52,745 bases of DNA, taken from positions 1 to 52,745 of the forward strand of contig JAUSNJ010000043.1 of NCBI GenBank assembly GCA_030645355.1, read 5' to 3'. The notes under the pieces were generated by a model. It saw only the letters and a program-made list of their open reading frames with translations, did no database searches and was not told the origin of the DNA. Position 1 is the first letter of the stretch; each line of letters starts with the position of its first letter. Positions 9,909-16,931 of this stretch are shown one piece after another. Source of the DNA: Rhodoferax sp. Lineage in GTDB: Bacteria > Pseudomonadota > Gammaproteobacteria > Burkholderiales > Burkholderiaceae_C. The translations under genes were made by a program, and so were the position numbers.

Positions 9909-10526
9909 ATGGCACCCGATCTCTGGATATATTTCTTGGCCGTTCTCGCCGTGATCCTGCTACCCGGCATGGACATGGCATTTGTCATGGCCAGCAGCCT
10001 GGCCGGAGGCCGTCGTGGGGCCACCAGCGCGGTGTTGGGTATTGCCAGCGGGGGCGCCATCCATGTGGTCGTCGGCGCCACAGGCATGGCGGCGTTGATG
10101 GTCGTTTTCCCCCAGCTGTTTCGCGCCATGCTGCTGCTGGGCACGCTGTATCTGCTGTGGATAGGCTGGAGCATTTGGCGCAGTGCCGATGCTGCGCCCT
10201 CGCAAGAGGCTGTGGCCGCACCCTCCAACGGCGCCGTGTACCGGCGCGCCGTCACCACCTGCCTGCTCAACCCCAAGGCCTATGCCTTCATGTTCGCCCT
10301 CTTCCCCGCGTTTGTGCGCAGCGACGCGCGCTCGCTGTTCGCACAGACGCTGGCACTGGGCCTGATCACCGCGGGCACACAAATCGTGGTCTATGGCACG
10401 GTCGCCGCGCTGGCCGTGCGGACCCGGGCGGTGATCCGGGCCCGCCAGAGCCTGATCGCTCGGGCCATGGGCGGCATGCTGATCGTGAGTGCGCTTCTCA
10501 CTGCAACGCAGGCCTGGGCCGGGTAG
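9909..10526 (+). CDS. LysE/RhtB-family amino-acid exporter
   Basis: A 205-residue inner-membrane protein with about six hydrophobic segments. The family hallmark is the N-terminal YFLAVLAVILLPGMDMAFVM, followed by GGRRGATSAVLGIASGGAIH, and CLLNPKAYAFMFALFPAFV is the second family signature. These proteins export amino acids or related metabolites by proton antiport; the substrate cannot be read from the sequence. It diverges from the WYL regulator and converges on the DUF6920 gene with a 12-base gap. Confidence 0.9.
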   Translation: MAPDLWIYFLAVLAVILLPGMDMAFVMASSLAGGRRGATSAVLGIASGGAIHVVVGATGMAALMVVFPQLFRAMLLLGTLYLLWIGWSIWRSADAAPSQEAVAAPSNGAVYRRAVTTCLLNPKAYAFMFALFPAFVRSDARSLFAQTLALGLITAGTQIVVYGTVAALAVRTRAVIRARQSLIARAMGGMLIVSALLTATQAWAG

Positions 10527-10538
10527 CGTGCGGGCTAG

Positions 10539-11528
10539 TTAGCGCGGCATGTCGTAGTCCAGCTTTTCGACCTTGCCGCGCCAGTAGGGCATGCGGCCGG
10601 TGGGTGGGGTCCATGCCACCTCGGCCTCCTGAGGCACCAGCATGCCGCTGTGAGTCTGGTACTGGGCCAGACGCACGTCCCACGGCGTGGGCACCATCGC
10701 CCCGTCGACCAGGGCGCTGCGCTCGGTGCTGCTGATGCGTTCCACCAATCCGTCGGCATTGAACACAAACCGCAGGGTCACTGTGATAGGGCCGTCGGTC
10801 AGCGTGGCATCTGCTGTCTGCGCATCCACCGGCGTCCACCGTGCACCCTGGCTGGGCAGCAAGGCGGTCGGGTACCAAACGGCCTCGGCCACATAGCGGA
10901 TCAGTTCGCCGCGCGCGATCTCCCCCGTTCCCTCGATACCCCCAATGTCAAACAGACCAATCACCGAGGGCTGCAAACTGCCAACGCCGGCCACATAGGC
11001 ATCGACAACCCGCACCGTGATGCCGCCCGCCATGACAATGGATGCATCCCACACAAAGCCGGGGCGCCGGGTGGCGACCCGCTGCCGGGCGGTGAACGGT
11101 TCCCATTGCTCGGTCAGCGTGCCGCGGTTCATCTTGCCGGTCTGCTCCATGTACAGCCCGCGCACGATGGGTTGGTTAGGGTTGAGCACCTTGGAGAAGT
11201 AACGCCGCACCACGGGCGGCAGGCTGGCCAGTTCCGCTTCGTCGTAGCGCTCGGGGCGCTCCTTGACCGGGGCCGTTGCGGCCTCCAGCGCCGCCAGGCG
11301 CGCGTTGGTCGCATGGGTCCAGCGCGAATGCCCCCACAGCCCCAGCACCAAGGCCACGGCGAACAACGTGAACACCACAATCTTGGCCCACTTCAGCACC
11401 ACCACCAGTCGGTTGGGTCGAAGGGGCGCGTAGCTGGGAACTACATAGTCCGCCAGGACTTGCGGCGCGTCCTCGTTGGTGGACACACCGCTGCCCGCCA
11501 GCTCGCGCCCATCCTGCTCATTGCTCAT
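10539..11528 (-). CDS. DUF6920-like membrane-anchored protein of unknown function
   Basis: A 329-residue protein with one membrane segment (about residues 50-68, VVFTLFAVALVLGLWG) after a roughly 45-residue polar N-terminus. The large C-terminal part is probably extracytoplasmic. Stretches such as LPPVVRRYFSKVLNPNQP, LYMEQTGKMNRG and WEPFTARQRVATRRPGFVWD resemble the DUF6920/DUF6544 group, whose function is unknown. It stands alone: LysE converges from the left, and to the right lies a gene-poor stretch. No catalytic motif was recognised. Confidence 0.7.
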   Translation of the reverse strand: MSNEQDGRELAGSGVSTNEDAPQVLADYVVPSYAPLRPNRLVVVLKWAKIVVFTLFAVALVLGLWGHSRWTHATNARLAALEAATAPVKERPERYDEAELASLPPVVRRYFSKVLNPNQPIVRGLYMEQTGKMNRGTLTEQWEPFTARQRVATRRPGFVWDASIVMAGGITVRVVDAYVAGVGSLQPSVIGLFDIGGIEGTGEIARGELIRYVAEAVWYPTALLPSQGARWTPVDAQTADATLTDGPITVTLRFVFNADGLVERISSTERSALVDGAMVPTPWDVRLAQYQTHSGMLVPQEAEVAWTPPTGRMPYWRGKVEKLDYDMPR

Positions 11529-11661
11529 GTTTTCTTCCCCTTCGCCTCTGCCGCCATCATCTGTGCGTAGATCTCAATTTCTGCGTTTGAGTGTACAGGC
11601 GTGGTGGATCAGATGCGGATCGCCAACGCCCGTGGTGGCAATGCATAGCCAGTCCATTGAC

Positions 11662-11717
11662 GCTATCAAACATATAGCTAATTAAACATATTCCACGAGG
11701 GCGAGCAGCGCATTTGA
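11662..11717 (+). repeat. Dispersed GAGGGCTA element, copy C
   Basis: GCTATCAAACATATAGCTAA, spacer, then TTCCACGAGGGCGAGCAGC. It aligns gap-free with copies A, B and D over 44 positions. It marks the left side of the lower-G+C block that contains the serine hydrolase and SDR genes; copy D, in the same orientation, marks the right side. Confidence 0.8.
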
Positions 11718-12076
11718 CTATGAATCAATCCACCAGACCCGTTGCAAGGTTGAGGTAGATTTGCCGATCGAAGAACGTCTTCGATTTGCGATTGGGGCGG
11801 CGACCGGTTGAATCCAAGGCCAGTTGCGGTCACTGGCTTGTGACTGGTTTACAGCAGCGAATTTATCGCCGCAACCCAGACAGCTACCTGACCATTCATT
11901 GCAGACCCCTGAGTGCCCAGACATGAATTAGCGTCCGCCGAATTCAGCGCCCGAAAGCAGGCATCTATTTGTATGTGGCGACGTTTTGCGGATGACGGCA
12001 CTACGTCATTCAGGCCGAGCGTATTCATGTCGTCTCATGATGCTGGTTCATAAACCTGTCAACTTGACGATCAAGT

Positions 12077-12132
12077 GCCACCAGCCTTGTCTGCCAGTAT
12101 GCGGCAGGAAATGGTAAGCAAGGACTGGTGGC
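12077..12132. repeat. Imperfect stem-loop downstream of the serine hydrolase gene
   Basis: GCCACCAGCCTTG (12077-12089) pairs with CAAGGACTGGTGGC (12119-12132) with one bulge, and inside it CTGCC (12091-12095) pairs with GGCAG (12103-12107). It lies 57 bases beyond the 3' end of the minus-strand hydrolase gene. It has no T-run and could be a structured 3' end or a relic of a mobile sequence. Confidence 0.45.
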
Positions 12133-12188
12133 AACACTGCCCATGATCAGTTTTCCGATGGCAGAGTCAGGGGCAAGGTCACTTGACA

Positions 12189-13310
12189 TTACGGGGTGGC
12201 CCGCCGCGCTACCGCCATCAACTTTTCTGCCATGACTGATGGTTTAACACTCCCACTATCCGAGTTTGACAATGTGACTACAGTGAGTTGCGAGTTCGGC
12301 GCGTAGATCACCGCTGAGGAAAACCCGAATATCAAACCGTTGTGGCGAAAAACTTGCTCGCCGTTTAGATTGGAACAATCGAGTCCATAGCCGTAGCCCT
12401 CCGCTTTGGCTGCGCCCTCCGGGGTGGTCATCCGGTAGTAGCTCTGTTGGGATAGCACCCGTCCGCCATGGAGTGCACGGCTCCAACGCCATAGGTCATA
12501 TGCAGTTGAAAATAGCGCGCCACCGCCAATCACCTGGCTCATGCTGTTCGGTGCCGAACGGTGAAGTTTCCCCGCATCGGTATAGCCATAACCCTGAACC
12601 AAGCCGGGAATAACTTGTCGATCCGATCCATAGCCGGTATGCGCCAAACCTAGCGGCTTCCCGATGGATTCGCCAAGGTACGCATCCCATGGTTTGCCGG
12701 TGGCGGCTTCAATGACCGCGGCCAGCAACACATAATTTGAATTGGTGTATCTGAATGCCGTTCCAGGCGCGAAGTAGGTTGATTCGTTCTTGAATAAATC
12801 GATTAACGACAAGGTATCCATTTCGAGACGCCGCCGACCGCTGACCAAATATCCGGGAAGGTCGTAGTAGTCATGGATGCCTGATGTATGGTTGAGCAGC
12901 TGCCATAGTCGGATCGCCTTACCGTTCGGATAGGCGGGCAGGTATTGCGAAAGGGAGTCATCAAGCGAAACTCTTCCGGCATCGACCAACTTAAGCAAGC
13001 CGGCAGCGGTAAATTGCTTTGAAATGGAACCGATGCGAAATACGTGGTCGGGCAAGAGCGGCGTGGAAAGCTCGATACTGGCTTTCCCACGCGCGCCCCA
13101 GTACAGAACTTCATCCCCATTGGCGACTAGAACCACCACACCGGGACCCTCTGACTGAACGGAATCTGACAACAGCTGTTCTGCATATCGTTGGACCTCA
13201 GACGCTAACGTCTCGGCATAGCTGATGGCGCTACCGGTGATTGCGAAGATCACAAGTGCTGCAAGGAAAAGTCGTTGAATCAGCCAACTGTTGGGTTTCA
13301 GAACGGGCAT
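12189..13310 (-). CDS. Exported serine hydrolase, beta-lactamase/class C family
   Basis: A 373-residue protein of the penicillin-binding/beta-lactamase serine hydrolase family. An N-terminal signal peptide (LFLAALVIFAITGSAISYAE, about residues 14-33) sends it to the periplasm. The catalytic SxxK is S95-I-S-K98, the YxN motif is Y188-T-N190, and the third motif is HNG (FRHNGLIFGFSS) rather than the KTG of true beta-lactamases. This favours an esterase or D-aminopeptidase/PBP4B-like enzyme over antibiotic resistance. G+C is visibly below that of flanking genes and third positions are less biased, suggesting transfer. Confidence 0.85.
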   Translation of the reverse strand: MPVLKPNSWLIQRLFLAALVIFAITGSAISYAETLASEVQRYAEQLLSDSVQSEGPGVVVLVANGDEVLYWGARGKASIELSTPLLPDHVFRIGSISKQFTAAGLLKLVDAGRVSLDDSLSQYLPAYPNGKAIRLWQLLNHTSGIHDYYDLPGYLVSGRRRLEMDTLSLIDLFKNESTYFAPGTAFRYTNSNYVLLAAVIEAATGKPWDAYLGESIGKPLGLAHTGYGSDRQVIPGLVQGYGYTDAGKLHRSAPNSMSQVIGGGALFSTAYDLWRWSRALHGGRVLSQQSYYRMTTPEGAAKAEGYGYGLDCSNLNGEQVFRHNGLIFGFSSAVIYAPNSQLTVVTLSNSDSGSVKPSVMAEKLMAVARRATP

Positions 13311-13587
13311 AAAGAGAAAAGCGATGGATCGACTGTTCGCAAACTAAAGCGAAACTGGACAGGACCTGCAACGTGCGGTAGGCCGCCAGACTATAGCCCA
13401 GTGAGCACTGCATCTCAATGAACGCCTTCGCTGCGCAAGGTCCGTCTGGGGCCAGTTGCTGACCCCGCGTAGTGTGGTTCAATTCACCGTCGATTTCGCT
13501 CACATGGATCAAAATACTGTAGCGGGCAGGCCAGAATATTGGGCACGATCAAAACGGTTGAAATGCAACACGTTAAAGGAAGAATGG

Positions 13588-14475
13588 ATGGAGATGAAGA
13601 ATAGCAATCACCGGACGCCTCCGGAAATAGATCGGTGTCACGGTACGAACAAGATCGCGCTGGTCACTGGAGCCAGTCGAGGCGTGGGTAAGGGCATAGC
13701 GATGGGCCTGGGAGAAACTGGGGCAACGGTTTATGTGACAGGTCGAAATATGGTGGACGGTCAGGACGCTGGGCAACTTGGTGGTACCCCGTTGATGACT
13801 GCCAGTTCGGTAACGGCATCCGGTGGCAAAGGAATCGCCGTACGCTGCGACCATACCCAGGACGCCCAAACTCAGGAAGTATTTGGGCAAATTGAACGTG
13901 AAAGTGGTCGGCTCGATATTCTGGTCAACAACGCTTGGTCCGGCTATGAGAATATGTTTGAAGGCGGAGAATTTACGTACCAACGTCCTTTTTGGGAACA
14001 ACCCATGTGGCGATGGGATGCCATGTTTGACACCGGAGTGCGTGCTGCCTATGTCTGTGCGGCCCACGCTGCGCGGGGGATGATCAAGCAGAAGTCGGGA
14101 CTCATCGTCAATATTTCCTACTGGTCAGCCCAGCGTTATATGAATAATGCTGCTTACGGAATCGCGAAAGCTGCCATTGATAAGATGACCGAGTACATGG
14201 CACTTGAGTTGAAGCCATTTGGAGTTGCCGTGGTGTCCCTCTACCCAGGGCTGGTACGCACCGAAAGTGTTATGCGAAGTGCCGAATATTTCGATTTGAG
14301 CAATTCTGAGTCTCCGCAGTTCATTGGCCGCGCGGTAGCAGCGTTGGCCAATGATGCTGACGTCATGAAGAAGAGTGGGCAAGTATGCATTGCCGCTCAG
14401 CTTGGTCTGGAGTATGGGTTTACAGACGTAGACGACACGCAACCGAGGGCACTGACCGCTGCGACTGCGCAATAA
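13588..14475 (+). CDS. Short-chain dehydrogenase/reductase
   Basis: A 295-residue SDR. The nucleotide-binding TGASRGVG is at residues 27-34, ILVNNAWSGYENMF is the NNAG equivalent, the catalytic-serine region is NISYWSAQRYMNN, and the YxxxK site is AAYGIAKAAID. The sequence after it (SLYPGLVRTE) is also family-typical. It resembles the DHRS1-like branch, whose substrates are poorly known. The start at 13588 follows AAAGGAAG by a good distance; an in-frame ORF extends further upstream without support. It diverges from the serine hydrolase and shares its lower G+C, so the two probably arrived together. Confidence 0.87.
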   Translation: MEMKNSNHRTPPEIDRCHGTNKIALVTGASRGVGKGIAMGLGETGATVYVTGRNMVDGQDAGQLGGTPLMTASSVTASGGKGIAVRCDHTQDAQTQEVFGQIERESGRLDILVNNAWSGYENMFEGGEFTYQRPFWEQPMWRWDAMFDTGVRAAYVCAAHAARGMIKQKSGLIVNISYWSAQRYMNNAAYGIAKAAIDKMTEYMALELKPFGVAVVSLYPGLVRTESVMRSAEYFDLSNSESPQFIGRAVAALANDADVMKKSGQVCIAAQLGLEYGFTDVDDTQPRALTAATAQ

Positions 14476-14850
14476 GGCCGAAAGCGATGTATGCGGTTGA
14501 AATCCGCAAGACCCTGTGACCGCATTGGGTCGAGACCGGAGACCGCTTTTTCAAACTCACCCGCGAGCAGCTCTCCGTTTGGATACGCAAAATACGCCCC
14601 AAATACGCTACTAAATGTATAGCTGCTAACGTATATTCGACGAGGGCTAGCGCCACATTTTCCTTAAGTCACTCTCTGAAACCACCCATCCCCTAAACCG
14701 CGCCTTTCTCCATACCACTACCCCCACGCGCGCCCGCACCCTGTGCACCGTCCAGTCACTACCATGGCCAGGCTGCATGCAGTGGACGCCAAGAACTTCT
14801 GCCGCGAAGGTGCCCCTACAATCACGCCCTTTGCCCGCCCCGCCCCAGCC
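14476..14850. other. Non-coding 375-base stretch
   Basis: It contains repeat copy D (14607-14663) and the likely promoter region of the ParB-like gene. An in-frame upstream start at 14743 for that gene gives a low-complexity extension without similarity to ParB and was not used. No RNA gene was recognised. Confidence 0.5.
14607..14663 (+). repeat. Dispersed GAGGGCTA element, copy D
   Basis: GCTACTAAATGTATAGCTGC, spacer, then TTCGACGAGGGCTAGCGCC. It is in the same 44-position register as copies A-C and the same orientation as copy C. It sits where the base composition returns to the high G+C of the surrounding chromosome. Confidence 0.8.
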
Positions 14851-15636
14851 ATGCACATCGTCGTCAACGAAGACCTCAAAGCCTATATCGATCCCCTAAC
14901 CCCCGAGGAGCACGACGCCCTGGAGCGCAGCCTGCTGGCCGAAGGGTGCCGGGACGCCCTGGTGCTGTGGGGCGATGTGCTGGTGGATGGCCACAACCGC
15001 TACGGCATCTGCCAACAGCACGGCATTGCATTCCAGACCCTACAGAGCAGCATGTTCAAGACCATGGACGACGTGCACCTGTGGATGATTGACCAGCACC
15101 TGGGGCGGCGCAGCGTGTCGGACTTTCAGCGGGGTGTGCTGGCGCTGCGCAAGCGCGAGATTTTGAACGAGCGGCGGCTCCAGGCCGCGTCTGCGGCTCC
15201 GGCTGAATCAACGTCACCCGCCATGGACACCACGGCGGCAGCGGCATCGGCGCCCACCGATGCGCTGAAGCGCCGGGAAGACATCGCCAAGGTGGCGCGC
15301 CTGAGCAGCAACCAGGTCGTGCTGATCGAGAAGATTCAAAAGCAGGCTACCCCGGAGGTCGTGGCCGCCCTGAAGTCCGGCGCCATCTCGATCAACGCGG
15401 CCGCAGCCGTGGCGTCGCTGCCAGAGCAGGAACAGGTGGCCGCCGCGCTGGGCGGCACCGACGAGCTCAAGCAAGCCGCCAAACGGGTGCGCGAGACGCG
15501 CAAGCGCCCATCGGCCACAGAGCACGGCACATCGGAAGCGGACACGGTGGAGGCGCTGCACGCGCGCATCGCGGAACTGGAAGCCGAGAACGCCAAACTG
15601 CGTGCGCAATTGGCAGCGATGGCGCAGTTGGCGTAA
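14851..15636 (+). CDS. ParB-like nuclease-fold protein with C-terminal coiled coil
   Basis: A 261-residue protein. The N-terminal 100 residues look like a ParB/Srx domain: LTPEEHDALERSLLAEGCRD, then ALVLWGDVLVDGHNRYGICQ, matching the ParB box around the VxDGxNR motif. A variable Ala-rich region follows. A helical part comes next (IAKVARLSSNQVVLIEKIQK), and the end is a heptad-like coiled coil (VEALHARIAELEAENAKLRA). Similar chromosomal proteins are annotated as plasmid replication/partition-related. There is no ParA partner nearby. It converges on the motor-like operon with a one-base gap, so it is a neighbour rather than a member. The start MHIVVNEDL was chosen by homology. Confidence 0.75.
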   Translation: MHIVVNEDLKAYIDPLTPEEHDALERSLLAEGCRDALVLWGDVLVDGHNRYGICQQHGIAFQTLQSSMFKTMDDVHLWMIDQHLGRRSVSDFQRGVLALRKREILNERRLQAASAAPAESTSPAMDTTAAAASAPTDALKRREDIAKVARLSSNQVVLIEKIQKQATPEVVAALKSGAISINAAAAVASLPEQEQVAAALGGTDELKQAAKRVRETRKRPSATEHGTSEADTVEALHARIAELEAENAKLRAQLAAMAQLA

Positions 15637-15637
15637 T

Positions 15638-16291
15638 TTATCTCTTGACCGCTTTCGCTGCCCGTGAGGGCTTGACAAGCGGTGGTGCACCCTGGTCGCC
15701 TTGCTCCAGGCGCAGCAGGGTATCGACATACGACATGAAGCGGTTCAGGTAGTCCGGCGAGGCCTCGCGCATCAAGGCCAGCGAGCGCAGCGCTACCACG
15801 TGCGAGTTGATGGGGCCGGCATTCTTGGGTGCCTGGCCCAGTGCCTGGGTGACCTGCTTCTCGGCGCTGAGCTTGGACCAGGTGTTGCGGAAGTAACGCA
15901 CGGATTTCAGTTCGGTGCGCGAGGTCGTGGCCGCGTTGATGGGATGGTCCACTTTCTCCGGGAAATGCAGCGCCATGTGGCGCACCAGATCGCCCAAGGT
16001 TTCGCGGTGTGGGGCGGCGGCGGACGCTATCGCCGTGCGCGGTGCCTCGGCCTGCGCGCGTTCCATGCGCTCGCGCAAGGCCGCTGCCGCCGCTTCCAGT
16101 TTGCCATCCAGAATGCACTTGACGCTCCCCTGGTGCGCGCTCGCGCGTTGGGCCAGCGCCTCGATGTAGTGCAAACGCACGGGGTCGAATTGCTCCGCGC
16201 CTTGCAGCCGCAACGCGTCAATCAGCGGGTGGGTATCGGCCGATTGCCCCACCACCGCGGGCAACGTATCGCCAAAGCCCGTTGCCATCAT
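15638..16291 (-). CDS. DUF2894 protein, last gene of the motor-like operon
   Basis: A 217-residue cytoplasmic-looking protein matching DUF2894 in composition and motifs: FDPVRLHYIEALAQRASAHQ, then SVRYFRNTWSKLSAEKQVTQ and YLNRFMSYVDTLLRLEQGD. It has no membrane segment and ends in a basic tail (PSRAAKAVKR). Its start overlaps the stop of the MotB-like gene by four bases (ATGA on the minus strand). Function is unknown; the invariant coupling to a MotA/MotB-like pair suggests a cytoplasmic partner or regulator of that complex. It converges with the ParB-like gene, one base apart. Confidence 0.8.
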   Translation of the reverse strand: MMATGFGDTLPAVVGQSADTHPLIDALRLQGAEQFDPVRLHYIEALAQRASAHQGSVKCILDGKLEAAAAALRERMERAQAEAPRTAIASAAAPHRETLGDLVRHMALHFPEKVDHPINAATTSRTELKSVRYFRNTWSKLSAEKQVTQALGQAPKNAGPINSHVVALRSLALMREASPDYLNRFMSYVDTLLRLEQGDQGAPPLVKPSRAAKAVKR

Positions 16292-16929
16292 GGGGGCGCC
16301 GGTTGTGTATTGGAGACCTTGGGCACGGGTGCCATTTCCACACGCCGGTTTTGCGCGCGCCCTTTTTCGTCCGCGTTGGGAGCTATCGGCTGCTCCGCGC
16401 CAAAGGCGGCGGCAAACACCATGCTGGAGGGCATGCCTTCGTCGATCAGCGCACGCGTGACGGTCAAGGCGCGTTGCGCCGAAAGCTCCCAGTTGTCTTC
16501 GAACTGGCTATTGCCGCCGCGTATCGATTTGTTATCGGTAAAGCCACTCACCATCAATAGTTCGTCGCGGGCGGTCAGGTAGGACTTCAGCGGTACCACC
16601 AGGGTGTTGAGCAGTTGACGGCCTTCGGGCTGCAACTGGTCGGAGTTCAACGAGAACAGCACGCGGCCGCTGATGCCAATGCGTCCGTTGGTCAGCGTGA
16701 TGCGCCCGGTGGACAGCGGGATCGCCAGCGCCTTTTCCAGCGTGATGCGGCGCTGCTCTTCCGCCTGGCGCTTCCTGACCTCGTCTTCGAGATGGGTTGC
16801 CATCTGCATATGGACCACCAGCACGCCGACCAGCAGCAGCACAAAGGCCCCCAGCAAGCCCGACATCAGGTCGCCAAACACCGCCCAGACCGGCGCCGTC
16901 TGCTCCATTCCCGCGTCCATGTCTTCCAT
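16288..16929 (-). CDS. MotB/OmpA-like membrane protein
   Basis: A 213-residue protein with the MotB plan. A short cytoplasmic N-terminus is followed by one membrane helix at about residues 15-41 (WAVFGDLMSGLLGAFVLLLV) with an acidic residue, D20, where MotB carries its proton-carrying Asp. A linker helix leads to a periplasmic OmpA-type peptidoglycan-binding domain (about 75-205): VSGFTDNKSI, NWELSAQRALTVTRALIDEG and RAQNRRVEM. It starts three bases after the DUF802 stop and overlaps DUF2894 by four. No flagellar genes are nearby, so it is not the flagellar MotB. ZorB of Zorya defence has the same plan, but ZorC, D or E homologues are absent here. Confidence 0.85.
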   Translation of the reverse strand: MEDMDAGMEQTAPVWAVFGDLMSGLLGAFVLLLVGVLVVHMQMATHLEDEVRKRQAEEQRRITLEKALAIPLSTGRITLTNGRIGISGRVLFSLNSDQLQPEGRQLLNTLVVPLKSYLTARDELLMVSGFTDNKSIRGGNSQFEDNWELSAQRALTVTRALIDEGMPSSMVFAAAFGAEQPIAPNADEKGRAQNRRVEMAPVPKVSNTQPAPP

Positions 16930-16931
16930 GC

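Larger units (their letters stand above)
11529..12188. other. Gene-poor 660-base stretch
   Basis: No ORF here has convincing protein character; the only candidate (11718-11924, minus) lacks an RBS and recognisable composition. The stretch holds repeat copy C (11662-11717) and a large imperfect stem-loop (12077-12132). Base composition becomes visibly richer in A/T here and stays so until about 14.7 kb. Confidence 0.6.

Noticed and set aside
11718..11924. Small minus-strand gene of 68 codons
   Set aside because: No ribosome-binding site, no recognisable domain and atypical composition; it overlaps degenerate intergenic sequence.
12077..12132. Integron attC site
   Set aside because: The stem-loop lacks recognisable core sites of attC at its ends, and no integrase or cassette array is present.
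12189..13310. Antibiotic-resistance beta-lactamase
   Set aside because: The third motif is HNG instead of KTG and the overall pattern is that of the broad serine hydrolase family; a resistance role is not supported.
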